DNA of 64,000 nt, taken from the NCBI GenBank assembly GCA_963383645.1, contig OY726560.1:68511023-68575022 (forward strand), read 5' to 3'. Positions 11,986 to 22,289 of the stretch are shown in pieces. A model generated the notes under the pieces. It made no database searches. It worked only from the letters and a program-made list of their open reading frames with translations, and was not told where the DNA came from. Position numbers and translations under genes: made by a program. This DNA is from Muscardinus avellanarius. Lineage: Eukaryota > Chordata > Mammalia > Rodentia > Gliridae. Within the stretch, counting starts at the first letter, position 1; every line of letters starts with the position of its first letter.

Positions 11986-12619
11986 ATCAAACTTATAAAA
12001 TCAAAAAATTAAAATTTTCATCAGCAATTTTACATGACTGTAGATATGAATTTGGCTGAACCTCAACAGTTAGTGTAGGATGGTATTACAGTTCAGGCTC
12101 CTCTGGACTCTGCATCTTGATGCCACCATGTATATGTTCCAATGTCTCTCTACTTTTCTTTATATGAACTATTGAGAAAAGTTAGTTCTGAAAGTGAACC
12201 AAGATTCTTCTCATCCTTTACTTAGCTTTAGTATTAGGCATAGCCATTTCTTTTCTCAATTAAGCTGTTTATCTTCCCTTCCAATTACGTGTCACCAATA
12301 TAGTCTTAAACTCATGTAGATACTGAAAATCACATGTCATTTCTTGGTGATCAGATGGGCATCCATACAATGTAAAAAATACACATATTTTTAGATACTA
12401 AGAGTTAAAATCTTTTAATTATTAAAGATGATGTATGGGCCCCCAAAATAAAATTCAATTGGAAATACGCTGGAGTAGTCCCTGAAATCTGAATATCTGT
12501 TGTATTTCCCCCTTAATTCATTATTAGTTATGATTTTAGAAGTTGAACCAGTTGTGGCTCTAGACACAAAAATTCAATTTTGAAGAGTAGGCATAATTTC
12601 CTAGTTTATGACAGTTAAA

Positions 12620-12831
12620 ACATTATTGAGTATCTAGTATGTTTATTGTGATTGTGCTAGATATTGAGAATAAGAGAGACAGCCACAGATTTTACCTGGA
12701 TCTCTTTCTCTACAAAATAATAACCATATAATTAATCCATAAAATAAATGGATGTCATAAGAAAAAGTGTAATGGAACTGGGGAACATGACCCAGTGAAG
12801 AAATTGTAAAAAAAAAAAAAAAAAAAAAAAA
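12620..12831 (+). mobile_element. Ancient mammalian-wide repeat ending in A24
   Basis: 'TATTGAGTATCTAGTATGTT', 'TGCTAGATATTGAGAATAAG', 'AACCATATAATTAATCCATA' and 'GATGTCATAAGAAAAAGTGT' follow the order of a common ancient mammalian repeat (L2-era, 'gagcacctactatgtgccaggcac' family). A similar copy is at 17560-18110. A 24-A run at 12808-12831 interrupts it. The class assignment is uncertain. Confidence 0.45.
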
Positions 12832-13507
12832 TAGGAGACGTAGTTGTTGATCAAGGAGGATGACAAGATGGTGTCTGTATAGTAGTTCCAGATCATGAAT
12901 AAAATAAAAGCAGTCAGCATCAACCCTGTGGCCAGGAGACACAGGTGCTGAGTGAAGAGTGGTAGGCAGGTTATTGGGCTCATGGTACTGTCCTCAGCAG
13001 TGAGAAGCAGCATTCTCAGTTTTTTAGGAAACCAGAAACGCATTCCAGAGTTGGAAAAGTGGACCTAAAATTCCAGTTCCGAGTTGCTGGTTCATCTTGC
13101 AAGGCTCCATAACTCTAGATGGCTGTTTGCATCTCCTCCTTCATTTCTAAAAGGTTCTACTGATGCAATGAGGAGGGCAAATGGTTGAGCTGGAAGAACT
13201 GGCTCTGCAAGTGATAGCTATAAGAATTTATCTATCATTGCAAGGTCTATTCATAGCCCAGAAAGATGGATGGAATAGCAATATAAAGCAGCTAGCACTG
13301 AGACCAATGTTACTGTTTTCCATTTTCATTCAACTAGTGGGGTTTATATACTACAAGAAAATAGCATTTTTTTGGCAAGCCATCTTGCTTAATTTGGAAT
13401 AGAGTAGGAAATAAATGAACTGGTATAAATAAATAAATAAACCAGTAGTTACTAATGTCAAGTAAAAACTTTACTTAGTCATTTTTGTCCTTGGTAAAGG
13501 TTAAATT

Positions 13508-13690
13508 TTTAATTATTGTTTTTAAAAGCAATTTTAGGTTCATAGCAAAGTTGAGAGAAAATATAGAGATTTCCCATACATTCTTTGTCTCTCCCACACA
13601 CACACCAGACATCCTGTACTATGGTGGTACATTTGTTACAACTGATGAACCTCCATTGACACATCGTTATCACCCAAAACAGGATAGGTT
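13508..13690 (-). mobile_element. Old L1 3' UTR fragment, antisense
   Basis: 'TTTTAGGTTCATAGCAAAGT', 'GAGAGAAAATATAGAGATTT', 'GTGGTACATTTGTTACAACT' and 'GACACATCGTTATCACCCAA' match the antisense 3' region of old L1M elements. A second copy of the same region begins the long antisense L1 at 62990. Confidence 0.85.
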
Positions 13691-13739
13691 TTTATAAAAA
13701 TTTTAGAGTTGAAATGGATGTTTGAGGTAAGATTGTTTT

Positions 13740-14385
13740 CATTGGTTTCCTGTTTCTACATAACAAATTATTATAAATTTAGTGGATTAACATTTCCCCC
13801 ACTTATTTTCTCATAGTTCTGTAGGACAGAGGCTGGGTGCGCTTGGATAGGTAGGACTATGCTCAGGGTCTCAGGAGGCCAAGGTCAAGGTGTTGGCTGG
13901 GTAGGACTCTCAGCTGGAGACCTTTCCAAGGTCACTGAAATGACTGGTCGACTTGGTTCCTCCTGGCTATAGGTCTGAAGGTGCCTTTCCTGGCCTGCTG
14001 CCAGTCAGCGGCTGATAACAGCTCAGGATGCTTCCCTCTCCTCCCTGGCTTCTCTCCATTATCTGAGCCAGAAGTAGCCCTGAGGCTTTCTCTGCCTACG
14101 TCCTCTGACACCAGTGGGAGAAAGCTCCTCTGACACCAGTGGGAGAAAGCTCTCCACTTCTAATGGCTTCTGGTCTGGGTCTGGTCCTTCAGGACATTCT
14201 TTCTATCTTACTGTCAAGAATGACATATAACCACATATTTTGGGAGGATGCTTTTAGAAATTCTTCCTGCAGGTCTTCCTCTCCAATCTCTCACTCAGTT
14301 CAGACTCTCCCCCAGAACAGTCACTGCTGCCCAAAGCCAGCCTCTCCATTCCTACCACATCACTTGTCCCACTGTCCTTCATAAA
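13740..14385 (-). mobile_element. Old LTR-like repeat, antisense, with 25-bp duplication
   Basis: 'TACATAACAAATTATTATAA', 'ATTTAGTGGATTAACATTTC', 'TTCTCATAGTTCTGTAGGAC' and 'CTCAGGGTCTCAGGAGGCCA' resemble an abundant ancient mammalian LTR-type repeat family read in antisense. The 3' limit is vague. A perfect 25-bp tandem duplication lies inside (14101-14150). Confidence 0.5.
14101..14150. repeat. Perfect 25-bp tandem duplication
   Basis: The unit starting TCCTCTGACACCAGTGGG at 14101-14125 is repeated exactly at 14126-14150. Perfect identity within otherwise decayed sequence implies a recent local duplication. Confidence 0.97.
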
Positions 14386-14799
14386 GTGAGTCAAGCCTTG
14401 TATCCTTTGCTTTAATGCCAGGAATGCTTTTCAAAGTAACAGAAATAAGTAAAAATTTTCTTCCATGGACTTGCTTTTTAAATATGCATAGCTCTATTCA
14501 TTCTTTTCCAGTATAAACTCACTAGACCCTCTATTTTGTTGAATTATTGAGCTAAGAAAAATTTTATATTTCTTCTGTGTTACAAAACTTTGTGCTGAGA
14601 CCCACAGGCAATTTTAATGAAGGTTCAAACTTATCGATAAATAGATGATACATATACATATGCAAATATATATTTAAGGCTAAATAGACAAAGATAGTAG
14701 CGATGTTTCAGACTTGTATAAAAACTTGATACATCTTTAATACAAATTTATACTTTATTTTAAGAGGTTTTTCTTGATTATTTAATGTCTGTTATTTTC

Positions 14800-15335
14800 T
14801 GTAGCAAGAACCTAAAGAGAAAGCCTACAGAATGGGAGAAGATCTTTACCAGCCACCACTCTGATGGGGGCTAATATCCAGAATATACAAAGAGCTCAAA
14901 AGACTCTACACTAGCAAAACAAACAACCCAATCAAGACATGGGCAACTGAACTGAGTAGACAGTAGACACTTCACAAAAGGAGAGATACAAATGGCCAAT
15001 ACAAATGGTCAAGAAGATGGAAGGAAAGAGAAGGGACATATGTTTTCTCTAATATGTCCAAGCTAGGGAGTAGTGGTAATACAAGAGGGACTCGAGATGA
15101 TAGAGGGGAAATCTCAGCAAACTTGAACGGAAGGATAGGAGAGGAAGAAAGCTGAGGTTGTTCAATGGAGGAGCTATATACGAATATTCATGTGTAATAG
15201 CATAAATACAACATGATTAACCTGGACACTCTCTATTGGGGGGGAGGGAAAGGGAAGGGGAAGGGCATGAAGCACAATGTAAATGTACACCGCTGTCAAT
15301 AAATTCCACTTATAAAAAATAAAAATTAAATAAAA
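14800..15335 (+). mobile_element. L1 3' end with internal deletion
   Basis: ORF2-tail words 'AGAATGGGAGAAGATCTTTA' and 'CTAATATCCAGAATATACAA' run to 'ACAAATGGCCAATACAAATG' near 15000. The sequence then jumps to the 3' UTR ('ACATATGTTTTCTCTAATAT') and ends 'GCTGTCAATAAATTCC'. Compared with the L1 at 52575-53965, roughly 600 bp of the ORF2/3' UTR boundary are missing. A G/A-rich run lies near 15238-15268. Confidence 0.8.
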
Positions 15336-15339
15336 ATAC

Positions 15340-16270
15340 TTTAAAAATAACTTTCTGTTTTGCATTGCTGAATGTTTCACAGGAGCATTTCATTTTTTGT
15401 ATTTTTTTATTAATTAAATTGTCAGAAACTGATTCAAAATCATATTTTCATGAAATATCTTCAATGTGTGCTGATCAACTACAATGAAGAACGAAGTCTC
15501 CTTCATCCTAAGCAAAAACATTTATGGTAGGCAGTTTTGTTTAATCAGCATATTAACCCTCTAGGGTCTAGACCACTGGCTTAAGTACAAGCACCTATTA
15601 ACTTGTTAAGATAGTTGATTAAAATATTGGTATAAAATGCTTTGTAGTCATATTGAAAGTGAGTTAAAAATGGACCAAAATAACAGCAAATATTAGGCCA
15701 GCTTTTGAAGCAGAGTCATTGAGGAAGCATTCTATCCAGCCTGTGGGGCTGTGGGCTGCATAGACCTTTGTATTTTGCCCAAGTTCATGCCACAGTTGGT
15801 TGCATGGGGCAGGCATTCCAGAAATAGTGATTGCATTTAACCAAGTCACTGGAATAACAACAGCTGCTGCTGGACTGTTGACAGTAATCCTCTGTTTATT
15901 AAGTCATCTCCTAAACCTGAAATTAAGGTTTGGAAATCAGGGAAAAGGATGTCTAATTTGAGAAGGTTTTAATTTTTGTTTGTTTTATTTCTATAAAGAG
16001 AAGATTAAAAAATATTTCTGTGAACTTGTGTTTACTTTTCAGGTACAAAGGTATTTGTGAACATTAAATAATACACATATTAATGAGCCAAAGAAATATA
16101 AACATTTTTACTTTATTATTTTACTTTACATATACTTAAAGAGGCCAATAGGATTTTAAACAAATTGTTTAAATTATATAATTATTTGCAAAAACATTAG
16201 TCATAGTTTTGCTTTGAAAATTCATCATATTTTCTATCCTGTGATTAACTATTAGTATAAATTGTTCCTT
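15340..16270. other. No gene or clear repeat
   Basis: AT-rich unique-looking sequence. 15680-15860 is less AT-rich ('CAGCCTGTGGGGCTGTGGGC') and could be a decayed element or a non-coding conserved segment. I cannot assign it. Confidence 0.4.
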
Positions 16271-16494
16271 TTTTTCTTTTTGTGTGTGTGTGTGATACTG
16301 GACATTGAATTCAAGGGCATTCTACCTCTGAGCTACACCCCCAGAACTATTTTTTATTTTTTACTCTTTGAAATAGGATCTCACAAAGTTGCAGAGGGCC
16401 TCACTACGTAACTGAGGCTATCTGTAAATCAACTATCCTCCTGTCACAGCCTCCCAAGTACTGGGATTACAAGCATGCGCCACCATGCCTGGCT
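16270..16494 (-). mobile_element. B1-dID-type SINE, antisense, old subfamily
   Basis: A tail with (TG)n, then 'ATACTGGACATTGAATTCAA', 'CTACCTCTGAGCTACACCCC', 'AAAGTTGCAGAGGGCCTCAC', 'GGGATTACAAGCATGCGCCA' and 'CCATGCCTGGCT'. Both halves are present. Confidence 0.93.
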
Positions 16495-16499
16495 CAATT

Positions 16500-17555
16500 T
16501 CTCATTTCTCTATTAAAAGTATTCTTTCAACACATAAAACAACCCTTAAACAACTAAGAATAAGTTAACCCACTCCATAAAAATACATGTTTTGTTTTTT
16601 TATGCAAGATAAAAAAACAAGATAAGAAAATATTATGCAAGATAAGAAAATATTAACGAAGATGATAAATGAAATTTTTTTAACCCAAACTTAAGACATT
16701 TTAAAAACTTTGAAAGGACACTAATTTTATTAGTCAGAAAGGCACTAATCAATTTATTTTTTTAAATTTAGTTCTATTTGTAAAAAACTCAAAATATAAT
16801 TTGAGATACACTTATACAAAAACATGTACAAGCAAATTTCATTGCAGTCTACATGAGACTAATACAATTTTGCAGTAGCATCTGTTTGCTATGATTTCCT
16901 AGTCAAATGGTGGAAAACAGACCCACTGCCTTATGAGCCTTTGCCACCAACACCAGGTCTGCCATAGTGAATTGGAAGATCCAAGTGTGTTTGTTTTGTT
17001 TTACACACGTACATCTTTCTCTACAACAATCATGTCAAAGTAGTAACTTAGTTGGAAGAATTTCATGCTTTTTGATAATTTTGAGAATTCTTTCATTTTA
17101 TTTTAAATAACAATATTTAATTTGATTGTGTACTTCAAAAGGGGGAGAACCAGGCGGGCAAAGCAGTATCAGTAAACTTATTTTCACTGATAGTTCATTA
17201 CAATGATGAGTAAGTCATACGGCACCTTATTAAGGAAAATTTGGCTAATGATGTTAGTCACATGCCAACAACCACACCATTCCTTCCCTTTCCTAATCTA
17301 CCTCATACTTGACTCCCCTTCTTGGCTATTGGCAGCAAAGAAGGAAAGACTGTCTATTCTGCAACAAGACTCCAGAGTTCAGTTCCCTGCTAGGTTATTT
17401 ATAGACTGTGTGATTTGGGTGACCATCCTCTCTGATGCTGCTGATGCTGTCAAGATTGAGCTAATACATATAAACTCAGATATAGGAATCTCCATAACAT
17501 GGAACACAATAAAAATTATCCATTACCCTTAATTTTAGTAAGTAATATGCCACAT
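16500..17555. other. No gene; small tandem duplication only
   Basis: AT-rich sequence. A period-20 tandem repeat with 18-bp perfect units (CAAGATAAGAAAATATTA) lies at 16618-16635 and 16638-16655. The forward frame at 17203-17532 (109 codons) has no recognisable domain and no splice or retroposon context. Confidence 0.4.
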
Positions 17556-17559
17556 ATTC

Positions 17560-18110
17560 TTGTCATTGATTCATAAAACCTTTCAGTAATTATATGTGTT
17601 CCAGGCACTGTTTTGGGTTGTGGTATTAAAATAGTGAATAAAATGACCTCATTATAGCAAGGAAAAACAGAGGCATATGCAATGAAACAAAGATGTAAGT
17701 GGTAATATTCTTAGGAAAAAAAATGATGAATGAAAAAAGAGTGTGGTAGGATTGGAATCAGGAAAAGTCTCTCTGATGAGTGACATTTGAAGTGAAGGAA
17801 AGGAACAGGTCACGCACATTGTTACATGTGTGCGGGGAAAAAGTAAGTGGGCACATGTGTAGAGGAACACATGTGTGGGGCATGTGTGGGGGAAATAGTA
17901 ACTGCTCAAGAAAAGCAAGACTGGAATGAACTTGATACATTGGAGAAAGAGGAGGAGAAGTTCTAGCCCTGATCAGGTTCAGCAGGAGGCCTGGGCTCCA
18001 GCACATCTCACCCAGCTGCCTTCATGAGGTGATGAAGAAAGGCCACAGCTGGAGGCAGGCACTGGAAAAGGAAGACTACACCCTGTGGAGAGTCTGATAA
18101 TTATCTCATG
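17560..18110 (+). mobile_element. Ancient mammalian-wide repeat, related to 12620
   Basis: 'TTCCAGGCACTGTTTTGGGT', 'AATAGTGAATAAAATGACCT', 'TGACATTTGAAGTGAAGGAA' and 'GGAGGCAGGCACTGGAAAAG' follow a widespread ancient repeat (L2-era). A cluster of CACATGTG palindromes lies inside (17824-17891). Boundaries and class are uncertain. Confidence 0.4.
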
Positions 18111-18264
18111 AACCTCACTAGAGAAGGTAATAAGGTAGACATATTAGATCCAAAGAAAAATCACCCCGTTTTTTCAAAATAGCTACTTTTCCTATAAATA
18201 TCCACATAAGTGACAAACTCAGTGCTATACATTCCCTATATATACAATTTAAAATTGCTTTTTA

Positions 18265-18470
18265 GCTGGGCGTGGTAGTTCACACTTATAATCCCAGTAC
18301 TTGGGAGACTGAAACAGGAGGATGACAAGTTGTTGGACAGCCTGAGCTACTTAGCAAGGCCATCTGCAACTTAGTGAGACCCTGTTTAAAAGTATTTTAA
18401 AAAGAGGGCTGTGGGTGTAGCTTGGAGGTAGAATGCCCCTGAGCTCAATACCCAGTTCTGAAAAAAAAAA
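18265..18470 (+). mobile_element. B1-dID-type SINE, old subfamily
   Basis: 'GCTGGGCGTGGTAGTTCACA' to 'GAGCTCAATACCCAGTTCTG' plus A10. The joint has the long form ('GCAACTTAGTGAGACCCTGT'). It forms a tail-to-tail pair with the next SINE. Confidence 0.93.
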
Positions 18471-18485
18471 TAGAGTTGCATTTTT

Positions 18486-18674
18486 TTTTTTTTGGTGGTA
18501 CTGGGGTTCCTGGAAGCCCTTCTACCTCCAGGCTACACTCCCAGACCTATTTCATACTTTTTTATTTGGAAACAGGGTCTCTTAAGCCAGTGCAGCTGAC
18601 TTCGAACATGCGTGAATCTCCTGTCTCTGCCTCCCAAGCACAGGGATTACAAGCGTGTGCCACCACACCCAGCT
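18486..18674 (-). mobile_element. B1-dID-type SINE, antisense, young subfamily
   Basis: T-tail, 'GGTGGTACTGGGGTTCCTGG', the short young joint 'GGTCTCTTAAGCCAGTGCAG', and end 'CCACCACACCCAGCT'. It lies tail-to-tail with the SINE at 18265. Three versions of the same target word (A.A.TTGC.TTTTT) occur at 18251, 18472 and 18676. Confidence 0.93.
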
Positions 18675-19109
18675 AAGAATTGCTTTTTTTATGTCCATCT
18701 TTACTGTAAATCAACATTGATCTACTAAGACATCATATATTTCTCTGTATTAACTCACTGGAATGAGTAGACCATTCATTACACAAATGTGAAGTTTATC
18801 TTGGTAAAGATTATTATCTCCCAACCTCTGACATCACCAAACTGAACCCAGATACTCCTGGCTGAATCTATAGCAGTAGAAAATTAACTTTTGTGGCATA
18901 GTTGTTCCTTGAGTATCATCTTATTGGACGATGATTTTATAAATCAAAATTCTAAGTATTCTCTCCACTCTAAAAGCATTAAAAATATTCCTAGATCTGT
19001 ATTACAAAGTCTCCAATTGAACTTGGTCTAAGTGTTCTAAATGTGAATTGTATCCCATCATGGAATACTAATACAATAAATGAGTGTCATGATTCATAGT
19101 TGACACAGT

Positions 19110-19475
19110 TAGATACAAAATGTCCCCTAAATATCATTTATTAATATTCAGGTTGATATGGTGGAGTTATGAGGGTTGTATTCCTAGGAGCAGATAATGG
19201 ATTTACCTGAGTGGAGATGCAGGCCAGTAGCTTATGGCTGGAAGTGGGTCCCAGGGGTGGGGCATTGGGGATTATATAAAGGGTCCTTCCTTCCCCTGAT
19301 GTCAAGGACACAAGCCAAGTGCTCTCCCTCTGCCTCCTGGCACCATGCCCTGAGATCTTCAGTCCCCAGCTTCACATGGACTGAGTCACAAACCATAAGA
19401 AAATAAATCTTCTTTCCTCTATGTTGTGTGGTTAGATATTTCCATTATGGCTGCAAGAATGCTGATGGATACAAT
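19110..19475 (+). mobile_element. Solitary LTR-like element (MaLR type), sense
   Basis: It runs from 'AATGTCCCCTAAATATCATT' through a GC-richer middle ('AAGTGGGTCCCAGGGGTGGG') and 'CTTCACATGGACTGAGTCAC' to 'AAGAAAATAAATCTTCTTTC', an AATAAA-type polyadenylation signal, then 'TCCATTATGGCTGCAAGAAT'. A related copy is at 59625-60012. There is no coding region. Confidence 0.65.
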
Positions 19476-19859
19476 CCTGAAATATGAATTTCCTAGGATG
19501 TCAGCTATGTTATTACCAAATCATTCCCTCACTTGCTATCCTGTGGACTCCCTGGTGCTCTTTATTGGAAAAAAAAATCTAAAAGCTTTAGGGCTCTAGA
19601 TGTTAAACACCAAGTACCTGCTCTTACAAAATGCTTGCAAAACTCCTGACACCTAAGTACAATGTGAGTACAATGTTTTGTACAATGTAATGCATAGTGT
19701 ACAATGGTCTCCTAGTTCCAGAAGACTATACCAGGGATGAATGCCTGACTCAAGGTACAGCACAGATGTCAAGGAGATACAAAGTCAGAACTGTGCTCCT
19801 CATATGCAAACACAACACTGAGTTTTAGTTGATGGGCTCCTTTGAATTATACTCTCCAG

Positions 19860-20221
19860 GAGTTTGTAGATAAGACTTAATATGTTTCCCCTCCACCCTC
19901 CATGAGTTGGCTGGGACTTTCTGTAATAAAAGACAAATTAAGAGGAGAAGACCAATGGGTGTTTAATAAAAAGTGTACCTCCTCACACATCAGAAATATG
20001 CCAAAGAAGTGAGTAAATTATTAGAAATGATCTCAAAGAGTTATCTCAGACCTCAGGCTTAAATATACTTTTTTCTCTGAAATAAAGATGTGAGAAAAGG
20101 TCTAGATGGCGAAGAAAAGTATGATAAGGGTTGGTTTATTATGCAGGTTTACATTAAGAGAGAAGAAAAGAGGTACGGAGGGGGGAGAGAGAAAATTTCC
20201 CAAAGGGAGAGTCATGATTCA
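19860..20221 (-). mobile_element. Possible old LTR, antisense, interrupted by L1
   Basis: 'GGCTGGGACTTTCTGTAATA', 'GTTTAATAAAAAGTGTACCT' and 'CAGAAATATGCC' loosely parallel 30160-30300 ('GTTAACAAAAGAAAAGCATA', 'ATTTATTTAATCAAAGTTTT', 'CTTCAGAAATAAAGATCC'). Two weakly similar antisense copies suggest an old LTR family. This is a weak call. Confidence 0.3.
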
Positions 20222-20230
20222 AATTTCCCA

Positions 20231-21021
20231 GGACTTCCGGGAAGATGGCGACCGAAAAAAGTGGGGATTAAGAGCCCCGCTAACAACCAATCTCCATTAC
20301 CACAAAATCAGCGCCTTTCATAGCCAGAAAACACCATCACCAGAGAAACAAAAAAATCACCAGACTCTAGAGAGAAAGCGGACTGAGAACAGAGCTCAGA
20401 GCCACAGAGGAGATACACTGGCCTCACGCCCGAGGATGCGGCAGCAGCGCCATACTGCCGGCAGCAGCGGCGAATTCACCAGACGGCTACAGCAAGCTGA
20501 GGTGAGCCACTATGGAACAACCAGGTGGGATCTTTCGGCACAGGGAGCATCTAAAGCTCCCAGTGGCTGAGCTCAGCACACGCTGCAGGGACTCAGAGTG
20601 GAACTCAAAACCAAGAAGAAATACGCCAGCCTCACAGCCGAGGGTGTAAAAGCGGCGCTATATTGCCACCGGCGGCAGCAGCAGTGAATTCACAGAGTCC
20701 AGTACAGCTACATCTGTGTACTCAAGAACAATGAGTCAAATTGCGGGCCTCATAGGAGAAATTCCAGTACTGTACTCCCTGGGACTTGACCCAGTGGGGG
20801 AGTGGTGGTGGCAGAGATATCACACCATAGGAGAACGTGCAACCTGGCACCCCCCAGAGTCTAAAGCAGCCTCTATCAACTGCCTGGGTCGGAGACTCTG
20901 TGATACAACCCAGTAAAGGAGTAGTGGGGTCTGAGATACCATAGACTCGAGATCCAGAGCACCTTAAGCGAAGTCTTAGTGACCCAAGGGAAGAACCCAG
21001 AGAAGGCACAAACTTCCGAAC
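20231..21021 (+). mobile_element. L1 5' UTR with internal tandem repeat
   Basis: It starts 'GGACTTCCGGGAAGATGGCG' and is the most GC-rich part of the region, as expected of an L1 5' UTR. Two related blocks about 208 bp apart carry a GGCAGCAGC-type core and 'GAATTCAC' (20411-20478 and 20618-20693). The long forward frame at 20106-20570 is a by-product of this GC-rich stretch. Confidence 0.8.
20233..20250 (+). promoter_or_regulatory. ETS-like and YY1-like sites at L1 5' end
   Basis: ACTTCCGG (20233-20240) fits an ETS core. AAGATGGCG (20242-20250) matches the YY1 core that positions transcription initiation at the very 5' end of many mammalian L1s. Their place right at the element's start supports this being a true 5' terminus. 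Activity is not implied. Confidence 0.7.
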
Positions 21022-22159
21022 ATGGGAAAGAGGAATAACACTGGAGCAATGAATGCCCACAACCCCAGAACATCAGAACCCGATAAAACAGAAAATCAGA
21101 GATTTCTAGAAGATCAAATCAGGAAAATAACTGTAGAAATAATAGAGGTACTTTGAAAAGAATTCAGAGAGAGCCACAAAGAGATAAAGGATGCAATTAA
21201 TGAAGTAAAGGCCTCAATTCAAAGCATGAACAACCGATTAGACCACATGGAGAACAGAATCTCGCTCTTAGAAGATGAACATTCCAAAAATGAACGCATA
21301 GTTTATAATCTAGAAAAAAAAATCTGACAGCAGGAATCTGACATGGAAGAAATATGGGCCCATTTTAAGAGAGCTAACCTAAGAATAATTGGAATAGAGG
21401 AGGGAAAAGAAAGTGAAACCAAAGGGATCAACAATATCTTCAAGGAAGTAATAGCAGAAAATTTTCCAAACATAGAGCAAGAGGTTGATACACAGGTCCA
21501 GGAAACTTATAGAACTCCCTTTAGACAGGATCGGAGAAGAGGATCCCCACGCCACATAATTGTCAAAATGACCAATGTGGAAGCCAAGCAGAGAATCTTA
21601 AAAGCAACAAAAACAAAGGGCCAAGTGACATTCAGAGGCAAACCAATTAGAATCACTCCAGACTTCCCAAACCAAGTCATGAGAGCCAGAAGGGCTTGGA
21701 GTAACATATTCCAAACTCTGAAAGAAAACAACATCCAGCCAAAAATTTCCTGCCCAGCAAAACTTTCTATCAAATTAGATGGAAAAATAAGAAGCTTCTA
21801 TGACAAACAGAAACTGAAGGAATTTATGTCTTCAAAACCAGCGCTTGCCGGGCGTGGTGGCGCACGCTTGTAATCCCCGCGCTTGGGAGGCGGAGACAGG
21901 AGGATTGCGCAGGTTCGAAGCCGGCCACGCTGGCGTAAGAGACCCTGTTTCAAAAATATAAAATGGGTCTGGGAGCGTAGCCCGGAGGTAGAAGGGCTTC
22001 CAGGAACCCCAGTACCACAAAAAAAAAAAAAAAAAAAACCAAACAAAAAAAAAAAAAACAGCGCTAGAGAAAATACTCAAAGAGATTAACTACAAAGAAG
22101 AAATAGGTAACACACACCAGAACCAGAGAAACAAGATTTTCCATCCAACAGACAACTAA
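21022..22159 (+). pseudogene. L1 ORF1 (ORF1p-like), two stops and a SINE insertion
   Basis: L1 ORF1p is an RNA-binding trimeric chaperone with a coiled coil, an RRM and a C-terminal domain. The likely start is ATG 21022. In the same frame lie TGA at 21154 and TGA at 21325. The open part from 21343 carries an RRM-like region with 'R-R-G-S-P-R-H' near 21535 and an ARRAWSNIF-type C-terminal domain near 21685. A young SINE splits the frame at about 21845. The frame resumes after 22059 and ends at TAA 22157-22159. Without the SINE it is about 310 codons, close to normal ORF1 length, so both ends are preserved although it is not translatable whole. Confidence 0.88.
21847..22058 (+). mobile_element. 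Young CpG-rich B1-dID-type SINE inside L1 ORF1
   Basis: It starts 'GCCGGGCGTGGTGGCGCACG', keeps many CpGs ('GGTTCGAAGCCGGCCACGCT'), and ends 'ACCCCAGTACCAC' with an A-rich tail. CAGCGCT repeats on both sides (21839-21845, 22059-22065) as a short target-site duplication. High CpG retention marks it as one of the youngest insertions here. Confidence 0.96.
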
Positions 22160-22289
22160 GATTAGTTATCTGTGGAGATTCATTATTTATGTTAGTCTTT
22201 TACCTATCTCTAAATTGTATTGTTTGCCTTTATTGTTGTTAATTTTTAGGATTTCTAGTTGGAATAGTAATATACCTTCAGTTATAGCA

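Noticed and set aside
12643..13043. Two overlapping minus-strand frames with a run of phenylalanines
   Set aside because: The phenylalanines come from the A24 run at 12808-12831. The rest shows no recognisable domain and the two frames overlap each other.
17203..17532. 109-codon forward frame with a hydrophobic start
   Set aside because: No recognisable family, no repeat of the frame elsewhere and AT-rich background composition. It is compatible with chance.
20106..20570. 154-codon forward frame, the second longest in the window
   Set aside because: It spans the possible LTR and the GC-rich L1 5' UTR upstream of ORF1. GC-rich 5' UTRs open frames by chance, and no domain or start context supports it.
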